Below the pieces are notes generated by a model, which was not told where the DNA came from, searched no databases, and saw only the letters and a program-made list of their open reading frames with translations. Positions 53,990 through 64,000 of a DNA stretch of 64,000 nucleotides are shown here, piece after piece. Where the stretch lies: contig CP012809.1 of the NCBI GenBank assembly GCA_001936135.1, forward strand, positions 248,001-312,000, written 5' to 3'. This DNA is from Saccharomycopsis fibuligera x Saccharomycopsis cf. fibuligera. Lineage: Eukaryota > Ascomycota > Saccharomycetes > Ascoideales > Saccharomycopsidaceae. The first letter of the stretch is position 1; every line of letters begins with the position of its first letter. The position numbers and the translations under genes are program-made.

Positions 53990-56885
53990 GCTAGGTGGGG
54001 TGAGTGTCTACATTGTTGAGATATTACTCGGTAGTGCATTGTCAACGTTTGAATAATTTCAATCTCTTTTCTCTTTATATCATTATTATTATTATTATAT
54101 ATGCATACTCAATGTCCTTTTCATAATCTCTTAACACTCATTAACCATTGTATAATTTATAAAGTATTTGCTAACGAATATCAACAGCTCTAGCATTTTT
54201 CCTAGAATACCTTTTTTCTTTTTTCACTTTTTTTGTACACTCTGCGCGGCGGGATCTCATTCACTAAGCAGATGCCGACAAAGCCTCAACATACACACAC
54301 TGGCAAGGTATCTTCACTCAACATAAAGCTTCTAAAAAACTATCTCAAGATTCAAAATCTGAGTATCGAATAGATAAGCTTTAATGCTATCAAGAACTTT
54401 CTCACATAAAAAGAGTTCTTTGTACTGCTCCACTGAGAGCAAAAGTGGGAATTGATTGCTGAGTCCACACTGTGCAGTGCACCCCACTCAGGACTTGGTC
54501 CGATGAAATATCCGAAAATAATCTCTGCATGCGAAGTATATGCTGAATGTGCAAGCCAGAAAACACCACAACTTACTGTACGTTAACAATTAGAAAACTT
54601 TTGACAAAAATTAATCAACGCTTGAATTCTACGATAATAGTCACAATAATTATGACTATGCTAATTAATGCTGATGATTCAATACACCACGTTTGGGCTG
54701 CAACATTGTGGTGGGGAGACTCTGTCCTCGAAATCACCGTAGTAGAAAAAGGAGTTGTTGTGCTAATGCAGGTCGTGTGACTGGCTGATTAAGATTGCAG
54801 CAACTGACTCACTCACAAAGTGTTGACTGGTTGTTATTATAGCTTAATAACGCAAACAACGTTTACCTACCACCCGAAGAGCAACTATTATTGTTAATTG
54901 GTGAAAGGTTTGACTTTTAATCTTGACTTAATTGGCACCAATAAATGGTAAAGGAAAATAGTCAGATCAGACATAAAATACGCTTTCTTTTCCTTTCATT
55001 TGCAACATCTCGGTTTTAGTATCGATCTAAAACAACAGATAAGGCAAGGACACAAGGCAACAGACAGCCAGCCGCTTGCAAATTTATATTAAGAATGGAA
55101 AACTTGGTAGTCCCCGGGTGGCTGCTTAGCGTAATCAACAGTATGGTCCTGTGGGTGCCTTGTCTTCCTCTATTCAAAGTTTGCAGAGTTGCAATACCAA
55201 ACTGCAGAGATTTCCTCTGTCCAGTAGGCAGTCTCCGCTGCAATGACCGCTAAGTGCAACTGACTGAGAGCCAGAAAATTTTTCAATGCTGCACAAAGCG
55301 CCCAAAGCTGCCGCAGAGTGCTTAATGGCGCTTGTTAGTGCGACAGGGTGCGTCCTCTTTTGCTGTGCGGGAGGCCCTCTGGTGGCCCTCTGAAAACGGA
55401 TCAGCAGCAATTCAGGTCACGAGAATAGTATTCTTTGACATAGTAAAGTGATGTGATGCGTTGATGGTGGTCAACTCTGTATGAGTTTCATGATGGGAAA
55501 TGGTATAATTTTTTTGACGAGAGCTCTGGATGCATTTTGGAGAAGGGAAACTGTCCCTTATTTATATCATTGTAAAACTGAGCGTCATTTAGTCTGATTA
55601 GGGATTTACGAGGTTTTTATATATACTGGCAGCTAGCTGGCAGTGCTAGTTGTCAGCTAGTGCTAGTGCCAGCTAGTTGGCGGCGAACCAGAAACTGGGA
55701 TAGCTTTATAGATAAGAAATTATCTCTGATAACCACCGTGGAGTTAATTTCATTGGCCAGCCTCGCTACCATTAGTGTCGATGACGGGTTGCCAAAAGTG
55801 TTCTGGAATGTCATCTATGGCTTTTGAAAGCTTCACTCCTCATCTTAACTATGGCACATACTCGGTGATTGGCCTTAAAATCATTCAAATAGAATCATTA
55901 GTACCGATTCGATGAGGATTTACCAATGAAGGATCAGCTTTTTCTGCAATTGGCACTTTATGCTAATAAAACCCATCTTTTCAACTGATCCATCCCTGTG
56001 TCTTTAATACTTACTAATTTTTCAAGCTTAAGGTAGTGTTACTTTGCACTGTTACGTTATTTCTCGGCCCTCTCGTTGGTGACTTTTGGTGCATCGCGCA
56101 CAATCTCGATAAAACGTGATAAACAGTTTGCACCAGTCTATCCAAACGGTGAACAGAAAACTTTCGGTTTCCTTTTTTTTACTGTTCCTATTTCTGATCC
56201 AAGAATCTCTAACAGAGCACTCCCTAGAGTCTCTCCTCCTCACTGCAATACTTCATGGGTCATTAGTACCGCTAATACCCCGCGCAATCAGGAACAAGTT
56301 CAGGTACCGCAGCCGGGCAGCCCACTTTAGCCCAACAAAATCATGCTAGTCAAAGCAAGATAATGTTTAGATATGTCTGTCAGGCTTTGTAATACTACAG
56401 AACTCTGCAGTAGTATACAGCAAATAAGCGGCATACTGGTGAGAAAAAAACTGCGCTCTACTGTAACTTACTGTCGTCATACGCATCACCATGCCTCCAA
56501 GCTGGCAAAGCGAGGAAAAACTTTTTCCTCTGGCTTTATAACGCTGCCAATATCCATTAAATTTTTTGCTGTTTCTCTTTCTCCTGCCTTTAACTGTCGA
56601 GCTCTTTCTTTTGCATTTCATTCTATTTTATTTTTATTGCTGTCTGTCTGTGTGCTATCTACACATTCAACATTAGACCCATCATCGCTGAACCTGTCAA
56701 GGAAATCCCGTGTGGACTATAGCTACTGCTTTAGAATAAATTAAAAAAGTTCCAATTTTTTTGAACTGCAAAGCAAGTTTTTTGTCGCCATAGCGGTTAT
56801 ACCTTTTACTTTGAAAAGGTTCTAGTTTGTCTTTGCTGTTTTAGAATTTACAGGTTTCTCCCCATATTAATACCCAAATATCAAC
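53990..56885. other. 2.9-kb intergenic region upstream of the permeases
   Basis: No gene is recognised. The left 250 bp are the beta-mannosidase 3' end. A GC-richer block lies at about 55040-55400. Short GCTAG/CAGCTAG reiterations occur at 55627-55680, and a cluster of GATA motifs at 55711-55732. The right part is the promoter of the first permease. Confidence 0.6.
55711..55732. promoter_or_regulatory. Cluster of three GATA motifs
   Basis: GATAAG (55711-55716), TTATCT (55720-55725, the reverse orientation) and GATAA (55728-55732) lie within 22 bp. GATA factors of the Gln3/Gat1 type regulate amino acid permeases under nitrogen limitation. The cluster is about 1.15 kb upstream of the first permease, so the link is tentative. 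Confidence 0.4.
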
Positions 56886-58577
56886 ATGCAAAAGGACTCT
56901 TTAGAACAAGGCAGTCCATACTCTGCAAGCGGCATATATTACAATAACGACTCTAATACCAATAACAGCAGCAAAAAGACTGTTTCTCAAGACATGGAAA
57001 AACGCGCCAATTTGACCGAGGATGTGGAAGTGGGCTCGGTGGAAAAAGAAGTTAAGAGAGATTTGAAACCGAGAGTTGTGTCCATGATGGCCCTTGGTGG
57101 TACCATTGGTACTGGTTTATTTTTGAACATTTCCTCTCCCCTTGCTGGTGCAGGTCCAGTGAATTCATTGATTTCCTATATTTTTGTCGGTACTATTGTT
57201 TATGGTGTGACGCAATCTTTGGGTGAAATGGCCACTTATCTTCCATGTGCTGCTTCTTTCACAGTTTACAACAAAAGAATGTTGTCTCTGTCCCTTGGGT
57301 TTTCTGCTGGTTACATGTATTGGTTTAGTTGGGTGATTACTCTTGCCACTGAATTGTCTGTTGTTGGTCAAGTGATACAGTATTGGACTGATGCCGTGCC
57401 CTTGTGGGGATGGATTTTGATATTTTGGGCAATCTTAACTATTGCTAATTTGTTTCCTGTTAAATATTACGGTGAAATTGAATTTTGGGTTGCTTGTATC
57501 AAGGTCATCGCTATTATCGGGTTTTTGATTTACGCGTTGTGTATGGTTTGTGGTGCCGGTAAAACTGGCCCTGTTGGATTCAGATACTGGAGAAACCCGG
57601 GTCCTTGGGGCCCAGGTAAGACTTCTACCAAGAGATTCTTGGGCTGGGTTGACTCTTTGATCAATGCTATCTTCACTTACCAAGGTACCGAGTTAGTTGG
57701 TATTACTGCTGGTGAGGCTAAAAACCCAAAGAAGGCCGTTCCAAAAGCAATTAACACTGTTTTTTACAGAATTATTCTTTTCTACATTGGTTCATTGTTC
57801 TTTTTGGGCTTGCTTGTCCCTTATAATGACCCGAAATTGTCTTCCACCGAAAGTTACATTGCTGCTTCTCCATTCGTTATTGCCATGAACAACTCTGGTA
57901 CTAAAATCTTGCCAGATATTTTTAACGCAGTTATTTTGACTACTATTGTTTCTGCTGGTAACTCCAACATTTACACATCTTCCCGAATTCTTTACGGTCT
58001 TGCCCAAAACGGTTCTTCATTCAAGTTTTTTGCCAAAGTTGACAAGCATGGTGTTCCATACTTTGCCGTGTTGTTTTCCTCATTGTTTGGTGCTTTAGGT
58101 TTTTTGGCTTGTTCCAACAGTGGTAACGAAGCTTTCAACTGGTTGATTCAAATTACCGCTGTTGCAGGGCTTTTCGCATGGCTGGGCATTTCTGCTTGTC
58201 ACATTAGATTTCAAAAGGCTATTAAGCTTAAAGGTATGACCAGAGACGACCTACCGTTCAAGGCCAAATGGATGCCATTTTTAGCCTGGTATGCCGGTGC
58301 TTGGGTATTTATTTTAATTTTCATCCAAGGTTACGCTGTCTTCTTGGACTTCAATGCTAGAGATTTCTTCATCAATTACATTTCCGTCATCCTCTTCTTT
58401 GTGCTTTGGCTTGGTCATAATATTATCACCAGAAGTTGCTGGTGGTTACCTATTGAGCAAGTAGATGTCACTACGGGAGCTAGAGATGCTGCTTTGGATG
58501 AGCTCGATTGGGAAGAAGAACAAAATGAAAAACAAAACTCCAATGCTGTCAAAAGATTTTTTGATAACTGGTTTTAG
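56886..58577 (+). CDS. CAN1-like basic amino acid permease, copy 1
   Basis: This 563-residue plasma-membrane amino acid/proton symporter belongs to the yeast APC family (YAT), of the arginine/lysine type (Can1, Lyp1, Alp1). The cytosolic N-tail is followed by [23 protein letters not shown], the start of helix 1 with its substrate-binding glycines, and about twelve membrane segments. Other signatures are [33 protein letters not shown] and the [15 protein letters not shown] motif of helix 6, with the Glu linked to substrate choice in Can1/Lyp1. The tail ends VKRFFDNWF. Two in-frame CTG codons occur (in LSLSLGF and AWLGISA). The gene is tandem with a close paralogue 1.9 kb downstream. Arginine versus lysine preference cannot be assigned. 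Confidence 0.9.
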   Translation: MQKDSLEQGSPYSASGIYYNNDSNTNNSSKKTVSQDMEKRANLTEDVEVGSVEKEVKRDLKPRVVSMMALGGTIGTGLFLNISSPLAGAGPVNSLISYIFVGTIVYGVTQSLGEMATYLPCAASFTVYNKRMLSLSLGFSAGYMYWFSWVITLATELSVVGQVIQYWTDAVPLWGWILIFWAILTIANLFPVKYYGEIEFWVACIKVIAIIGFLIYALCMVCGAGKTGPVGFRYWRNPGPWGPGKTSTKRFLGWVDSLINAIFTYQGTELVGITAGEAKNPKKAVPKAINTVFYRIILFYIGSLFFLGLLVPYNDPKLSSTESYIAASPFVIAMNNSGTKILPDIFNAVILTTIVSAGNSNIYTSSRILYGLAQNGSSFKFFAKVDKHGVPYFAVLFSSLFGALGFLACSNSGNEAFNWLIQITAVAGLFAWLGISACHIRFQKAIKLKGMTRDDLPFKAKWMPFLAWYAGAWVFILIFIQGYAVFLDFNARDFFINYISVILFFVLWLGHNIITRSCWWLPIEQVDVTTGARDAALDELDWEEEQNEKQNSNAVKRFFDNWF

Positions 58578-60463
58578 ACATCTTGCTTTTACCTTCTAGA
58601 AAATTTGCTTGCTTTGTTTTGTTCTGTTTTCTTGTTTTTTTTTATTCATTTGTGTCTCATTTATAAATCATTGTTTTTCATTTCATTTTTTTTCTTTTTG
58701 TTTTGTTTTGCTTAATTTTGTGCATCTTGTTTTCCATTCTACAATTCGTTTTCAACACATTTTTATTATGTTGAGCTGTTTTTGACTTTTATTGTACAGT
58801 ACTTTTAATACTTGCTATTTTTGTTATCTCTTTCTCTCTAATTCATGTTCATCTCTTTTGTTTTAAAAAAAGACAATTTTGTTACATAGTCCATGTTAAT
58901 AATTATATGTTTGCATTTTCATTCATAATTTCAATCTTAAACAGAAACCGTTGTAAATGTTCAGCCACCCGCCATCCCACGCTTTTCATCACCGCTAACA
59001 TTAACGTTAACGATGTCCGGCATTTCAAAAATCGTGCTTCCTCGACGCACAATCTTCCTGCATAGCAATGTCCAATCTGCATAGGCCTGCAATAAACTGT
59101 AATTACTTTTTCTCTTTACTTTAACGCATTGTCATAATATCTAAGCATCAATATACATGGTTATGCTGCTAATGGCAGGACAATACGTCAACTGTTCATA
59201 CAAGTTCATAGACTTGTAACCGCAAACCGTTTTGTCCGCGTTTAATGGCAGACAGAAAAAAATGGAGAATGTTCCGATATTTATAAGGTGACCATGGCCA
59301 GTCAATCAGCAACTGAGTCATACTTACATTGTGAAATGCTCCCGCATACATATAAAGGGCCTGCGAAAGGCTTGTGGAAGTAAAGCAAGTGGCAAATATT
59401 TTTTGTTGGACATGACTGCTGCTACTATGAGGGAGCAACTACATTGATGTGGTGGGTCATTTGGTATATATATTGCGTGGGCTTTTTCGGTGCTGTGTCT
59501 GGTGGTTCGCAAAGTTGATTATTTCGGCAAAGGGGTCCAATTGTTTGGTATTGTTGTTCCTTACCCACAATTTAGGTCGATCATTGGTTGGGATTGTCAA
59601 GCTCGCGGGCTAATTTTAGCTTGTATTAGCAGTGTGAATGCAAGCAGCTCGATAGATTTTAGAATCGATGAGGCATTGTCTTTCTTTTTTAGCTCGAAAT
59701 GCCGTTTTTCTCAAGTGGCTTGCCGTTACAGGGCAAAGGCTACAAACTAAAAGAAAAGAAACTAAAAAGAAGCTAAACTAGCTCAACGTAACTCCAATTA
59801 ACACTAGACACCGTAAAGCTAATTGTCATGAATTAACAAATGTCAATCGTACTAAAAAGATACGGTTTGCAATGCCAACGGTTCTAGTCGTTTCTTGGGT
59901 ATCGCCAATAACAAATTGAAGTGACTAATTGTATGGCCAAATCTCCAGCAAGGAACTACCGGCAAACTGTAAGCTGACTGAAGTTGGCCTGCTCCGAGAC
60001 AGGCAAAAAGAAAAGGGTGCCGGAAGACGCAGGAAGACACAGCGCAAAGTGCCAGGAGGAAAAAGAAAAGGTCTAAAGAAAGCAGAAAATGCCGAAGGAA
60101 AAGTCAAAAACGGGCATACATTTATGCAGCAGCAGCAGCGAGCAGCTGTGTCGGGTGCTGATAATTTTCATACTGTTTCTGACAAAAGGGAAAATTTTTC
60201 CTGTATATCTCTATCGCATTTCTTCTACTTTTTCACTGTTCCTTCCATATTTCATATTTTGTGTTTTTTGTTTTTTATTTATTTCCCATTTGTGTCACTT
60301 TTCTATTTGACGTTCACATTTGAAGAAGTAACTGTTTGGTAGATCATTACTGCTGTTGTGGGTAGCACGTCTTCCTTCACTTTCACAAAATCAATTTATA
60401 TACAAACAAGTTAGCAACAAGCTCGAATCTCCAAAATATACAAACATAACACCGTCATACAAT
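58578..60463. other. Intergenic region between tandem permeases
   Basis: About 1.9 kb. The left 350 bp are T-rich 3' UTR sequence. The rest carries no recognisable gene; open frames on both strands at about 59490-59750 and 59850-60340 resemble nothing known. The right end is the promoter of copy 2. Confidence 0.6.
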
Positions 60464-62176
60464 ATGTCAAATCCTTTCGCTTCTTCGGCGGATGTTGAGA
60501 AGCACTTTAACAAACTGAGGTCTTCTCAAGAACAGCAATATACCTCATCTTCATTTCAAGAACCATACATTAATGACGTCTCTCGTGATTATAAGCTTGG
60601 AGGCACCAGCAATATCAACGTTGACGCCATAGATGCCAGTGAGAAAAAAGTTAAGAGAGAGTTAAAGCCAAGAGTCGTGTCCATGATGGCCCTTGGTGGT
60701 ACCATTGGTACTGGTTTATTCTTGAATATTGCTACCCCTCTTTCCGAAGCTGGACCAGTAAATGCATTAATCTCTTACATTTTCGTTGGTACTATTGTCT
60801 ATGGTGTCACTCAATCTTTAGGTGAGATGGCCACTTATATTCCAGAGTCTGCATCTTTCACTGTTTATGGTAGAAGAATGCTTTCTCGTTCTTACGGTTT
60901 TGCCTCTGGTTACATGTACTGGTTCAACTGGGTGATTACTCTTGCAGTGGAATTGTCTGTTGTTGGTCAAGTGATACAGTATTGGACTTATGATGTGCCT
61001 TTATGGGCTTGGATTTTGATATTTTGGGTGGTTCTTACTATTGCTAATTTGTCTCCAGTCAAATATTACGGTGAAATTGAATTTTGGATTGCTTGTATCA
61101 AGGTCATCGCTATTATCGGGTTTTTGATTTACGCGTTGTGTATGGTTTGTGGTGCCGGTAAAACCGGTCCGATTGGATTCAGATACTGGAGAAACCCGGG
61201 CCCTTGGGGCCCAGGTAAGACTTCTACCAAGAGATTCTTGGGCTGGGTTAATTCTTTGATTAACGCTATCTTCACTTACCAAGGTACCGAGTTAGTTGGT
61301 GTTACTGCTGGTGAGGCTAAAAACCCAAAGAAATCCGTTCCAAAAGCAATTAACACTGTTTTTTACAGAATTATTATCTTTTACATTGGTTCATTGTTCT
61401 TTTTGGGCTTGCTTGTCCCTTATAATGACCCGAAATTGTCTTCCACCGAAAGTTACATTGCTGCTTCTCCATTCGTTATTGCCATGAACAACGCTGGCAC
61501 TAAAATCTTGCCAGATATTTTTAATGCTGTTGTCTTAACCACCGTGCTTTCTGCCGCCAATTCTAACATTTATACCTCTTCAAGGGTGCTTTATGCATTA
61601 TCTGAATTGAACATTGCTCCAAAGATTTTTGGTAGATGTAACAAGGTTGGGGTGCCAGTTTACAGTGTTTTGTTTTCCTCATTATTTGGTGCTTTGGGTT
61701 TCATGTCATGTACCGCTGATGGTAACAATGCTTTCAACTGGTTAATTCAAATTTCTGCCGTTGCTGGACTTTTTGCCTGGTTGGGTATTTCTTTCTGTCA
61801 TATTAGATTTATGCAAGCCATCAAATATAGAGGTATGAGCAGAGACGATTTGCCATTCAAAGCTAAACTTATGCCATTTTTTGCTTACTATTCTGCATTT
61901 TTTGTCTTTATTTTGATTTTCGTCCAAGGTTATGCAGTTTTCATGGACTTCAATGCTAAAGATTTCTTTATTAACTACATCTCTGTCATTATTTTCTTTG
62001 TCGTTTATATTGGCCACCAAGTTATTACTAGACACAAGCCATTGCTTAGCATTGAAGAAGTGGATGTCACTACTGGCGTTAGAACTGTTGAGGAAGAAGA
62101 AGAAGATTTGTTGGAAGAAGAAAAAGAAAGAGAAGAAGGCAGCAAGATTTCTAGAATTTTCAACAACTTTTTCTAA
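60464..62176 (+). CDS. CAN1-like basic amino acid permease, copy 2
   Basis: This 570-residue paralogue of the preceding gene has the same YAT-family layout: [21 protein letters not shown] at helix 1, [33 protein letters not shown] and [15 protein letters not shown]. The start is placed at the ATG at 60464 ([15 protein letters not shown]); the frame is open further upstream but without an ATG. The C-terminal tail ([17 protein letters not shown], then ISRIFNNFF) is more acidic than in copy 1. The sequence [18 protein letters not shown] and [20 protein letters not shown] is closer to Saccharomyces Can1 (AANSNIY, HIRFMQALKYRG) than copy 1 is. Long DNA stretches are identical to copy 1, pointing to gene conversion. 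Confidence 0.91.
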   Translation: MSNPFASSADVEKHFNKLRSSQEQQYTSSSFQEPYINDVSRDYKLGGTSNINVDAIDASEKKVKRELKPRVVSMMALGGTIGTGLFLNIATPLSEAGPVNALISYIFVGTIVYGVTQSLGEMATYIPESASFTVYGRRMLSRSYGFASGYMYWFNWVITLAVELSVVGQVIQYWTYDVPLWAWILIFWVVLTIANLSPVKYYGEIEFWIACIKVIAIIGFLIYALCMVCGAGKTGPIGFRYWRNPGPWGPGKTSTKRFLGWVNSLINAIFTYQGTELVGVTAGEAKNPKKSVPKAINTVFYRIIIFYIGSLFFLGLLVPYNDPKLSSTESYIAASPFVIAMNNAGTKILPDIFNAVVLTTVLSAANSNIYTSSRVLYALSELNIAPKIFGRCNKVGVPVYSVLFSSLFGALGFMSCTADGNNAFNWLIQISAVAGLFAWLGISFCHIRFMQAIKYRGMSRDDLPFKAKLMPFFAYYSAFFVFILIFVQGYAVFMDFNAKDFFINYISVIIFFVVYIGHQVITRHKPLLSIEEVDVTTGVRTVEEEEEDLLEEEKEREEGSKISRIFNNFF

Positions 62177-63016
62177 TCTTGTTCTTTTTTTTTTTTTTTT
62201 TTTCTTTTTTAATTGCTAGTTTCGTGTTTTTTAATTCTGTTTTTTTTTTTCATCTAATGTTTTAATTTATTCGATTTACTTTTTTCTTTTCAAGCTTTGC
62301 ATTTCATTTCCATTTAATTTTTTTTTCTTTTTTGCCTATGGCTTGCACTTTTCGTTTTATGTTCATGACCTTTATGTGCTTTAGCTTATGATCACATCAC
62401 TATTGCATCAAATTACACAGCTTATTTTTACTTCTAAACTTGTTTATTTTTTAGTATAGGTTGCCTTGCAGCACTTAAAAAAAAAAAAAAGAAAAATTGA
62501 AAGGCGCAAATTAATATTTTTGATTTCTTATTTTAGATATTGAATTACTCCTTCCTTTCCCGGTGGTTCACTATACTAACTCTATTTGTTGGTGGTTATC
62601 TTTTTTTTTTCAACTTAGTTTATTAAATAATATACAGAATTTAAAAAAAAGAAAAGCGTGCATAGTATGCTATGCTGATCAGTAAATAGTTAAAAAGCTA
62701 CTTTTTATGTCAAAGACCACCACCAACGCCTACAGGAAGTTGGAGAGCAGAAAATAAAGTTAAAAAATAACGTTTTTAAACACTGACCTCCAATTCTTTT
62801 GATTTAAAGGTAAGGCTTTCTAATTTCACATAAGGGACATTAACACATTCCTTTAATGGCTTCTACAAGTCTATTAAAAAACTATTTACATGTACATTTT
62901 AACAATGCTATTCTAATCACACAAAAGTATTGAAACACAAGTCACTATAAGTAAAAATAGAGTATAAGAGCGTGTTTCAATTTCAAAAGATGGCTAATCA
63001 TAAAACTTTCCCAAGT
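62177..63016. other. Convergent intergenic region, permease copy 2 / TMH11
   Basis: T-rich then A-rich sequence holding two 3' UTRs. No gene is seen. Confidence 0.7.
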
Positions 63017-63821
63017 TTAACCGTAAAATTCGTAGTATTTCTTACCGTAGTAAGCACTAGAAGCAAGACCAAGAACCGTTAACACAACAGGAACTGGTTT
63101 TGTGAATTTGGATGGGATACCTCTAGAAATACCACCGGCCAACATAAGAGCAGAACCACCGAGAGCTAATTCGAGACCCCAGTCAGCGTTTTTGTGAAGC
63201 AAGTAACCAGCAGTACCGTAAATAGCAGAAATAGTCAAACCGGCAACAAGGGAAGGCACAGAACCTTTGCGGCTGTTAAAATATATTCGTTAATAAAGTT
63301 GTACAACGAAATGAGAATGAAAAAAAAGCTTGGGAGACAAAATCATTGAGGTTTTAATTTCGTGCTTAAGGTTACGCTGCCAGGCCTTAGAAAGAGAAGT
63401 TGGTACAAAGCTTGTAGTTTATCCAGAGCCCTCTGGCCCGCTAAAAAAAATAAGAAGATTGGACATAACAGCAATATTGGATAATTAAAAGATCTGTTTT
63501 CTGCATTCCACCAGTACCTTAAAATATGCGCTTCATTGTGTTCAGTTGTTGTTGACCATGATAATAAGCAATCTCAGCAACATACGCCAGGAAAATTCAA
63601 GCAGAATAGGAAACAAGCGCAATTATAACAGAAGCCAATATTAAAAGGGCGTGAATAGTCTCTTAATAATACCCAACCAATCTAACCAATAAGCCTTAGA
63701 AGCAATAGCAAAAAGCAAGTCAAAGCAGTCACAATGTTGTTAGTGACATAAATACATACACAAATCCCATGGTTCCGCCAACCAAAGAAAGAGCGCTTAA
63801 AGTGTATGATGGGTGTTCCAT
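63017..63821 (-). CDS. TMH11: TMEM14-family small mitochondrial membrane protein, two exons
   Basis: The exons are 63760-63821 and 63017-63272, joined in phase 2 (GT+C, Val) into 105 residues. The product matches the TMEM14/UPF0136 family, to which yeast Tmh11 (YJR085C) and Tmh18 belong. Features are MEHPSYTLSAL at the N-terminus, GGTMGFVRKGSVPSLVAGL across the splice, GTAGYLLHKNADWGLELALGG, and SKFTKPVPVVLTVLGL before the KYYEFYG end. About four short hydrophobic helices are predicted. Animal TMEM14C acts in mitochondrial porphyrin transport; the yeast function is not settled. The second exon alone lacks a proper ATG start and the first helix, so the splice is needed. Confidence 0.9.
63273..63759 (-). 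other. TMH11 intron (487 bp)
   Basis: Donor GTATGT at 63759-63754, branch-point-like TATTAAC at 63289-63295, acceptor AACAG. It is the longest intron in the window, and the donor lies 62 nt into the coding sequence. Confidence 0.85.
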
Positions 63822-64000
63822 TTCGAATATAAGTAAATCTAGTGAATTGATAGACTAAAATGAAGTTAATGCGTTAGACTTTCCAGTGAAGTTTGGCAAT
63901 CTGTTGTACCTTTGACGACATCGCAAAGGAATTTTGAATTTTATTTCATTCTCATCTTCTAAATCTGACAAATCATACCATCAGATGCAGCATTTACACC
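63822..64000. promoter_or_regulatory. TMH11 upstream region
   Basis: The last 179 bp of the window, upstream of TMH11. No further gene can be supported. Confidence 0.5.

Overview
This is an ordinary euchromatic stretch of a budding-yeast (Saccharomycotina) nuclear chromosome. The evidence is the AT-rich sequence, compact mostly intron-free genes, few introns with GTATGT donors and TACTAAC-type branch points, and a gene set of yeast orthologues (SEC16, AIM22, EFG1, MKS1-like, MDH3-like, PDI1, SEC4, ACB1, ATG13, FUN12, YME2, CAN1-like, TMH11). A CUG-Ser clade yeast (Candida/Debaryomyces side) is the best guess. The APSES gene is a close match to Candida EFG1, and CTG codons are almost absent from conserved coding sequence (I found none in YME2 or the GH32 gene). 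One CTG in the beta-mannosidase falls where that family usually has Ser. If this is right, every CTG quoted as Leu should be read as Ser. I do not name a species.

Layout, left to right: SEC16 (+, 5' end cut by the window edge); AIM22 (+); a 2.7-kb convergent gap with short tandem repeats; EFG1 (-); a 5.6-kb ORF-poor EFG1 upstream region; an MKS1-like regulator (-); a 4.3-kb gap; a GH32 invertase without a signal peptide (+); a malate dehydrogenase ending in AKL (-); PDI1 (-); SEC4 (+); ACB1 (-, one intron); a zinc alcohol dehydrogenase ending in SKL (-, one intron); ATG13 (+, two introns); FUN12 (-); YME2 (+); an intracellular GH2 beta-mannosidase (+); two tandem CAN1-like basic amino acid permeases (+); and TMH11 (-, one intron).

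The genes do not form an operon-like unit. Several loose themes recur. SEC16, SEC4 and PDI1 serve the secretory pathway. The MDH and ADH both carry PTS1-type C-termini, so both may handle NAD(H) in peroxisomes. EFG1, the MKS1-like gene, ATG13 and the permeases link to nutrient signalling. GH32 and GH2 enzymes without secretion signals suggest intracellular hydrolysis of imported sugars. I found no transposon, LTR, tRNA, rRNA or CRISPR, and no convincing new multi-gene system. The points most worth a second look are the basic-Tyr-Ala/Gly-Pro motif array in SEC16, the SKL-tailed ADH, the cytosolic-looking invertase, the long repeat-bearing gaps on both sides of EFG1, the low-complexity insertion inside the ATG13 HORMA domain, and the near-identical patches between the tandem permeases.
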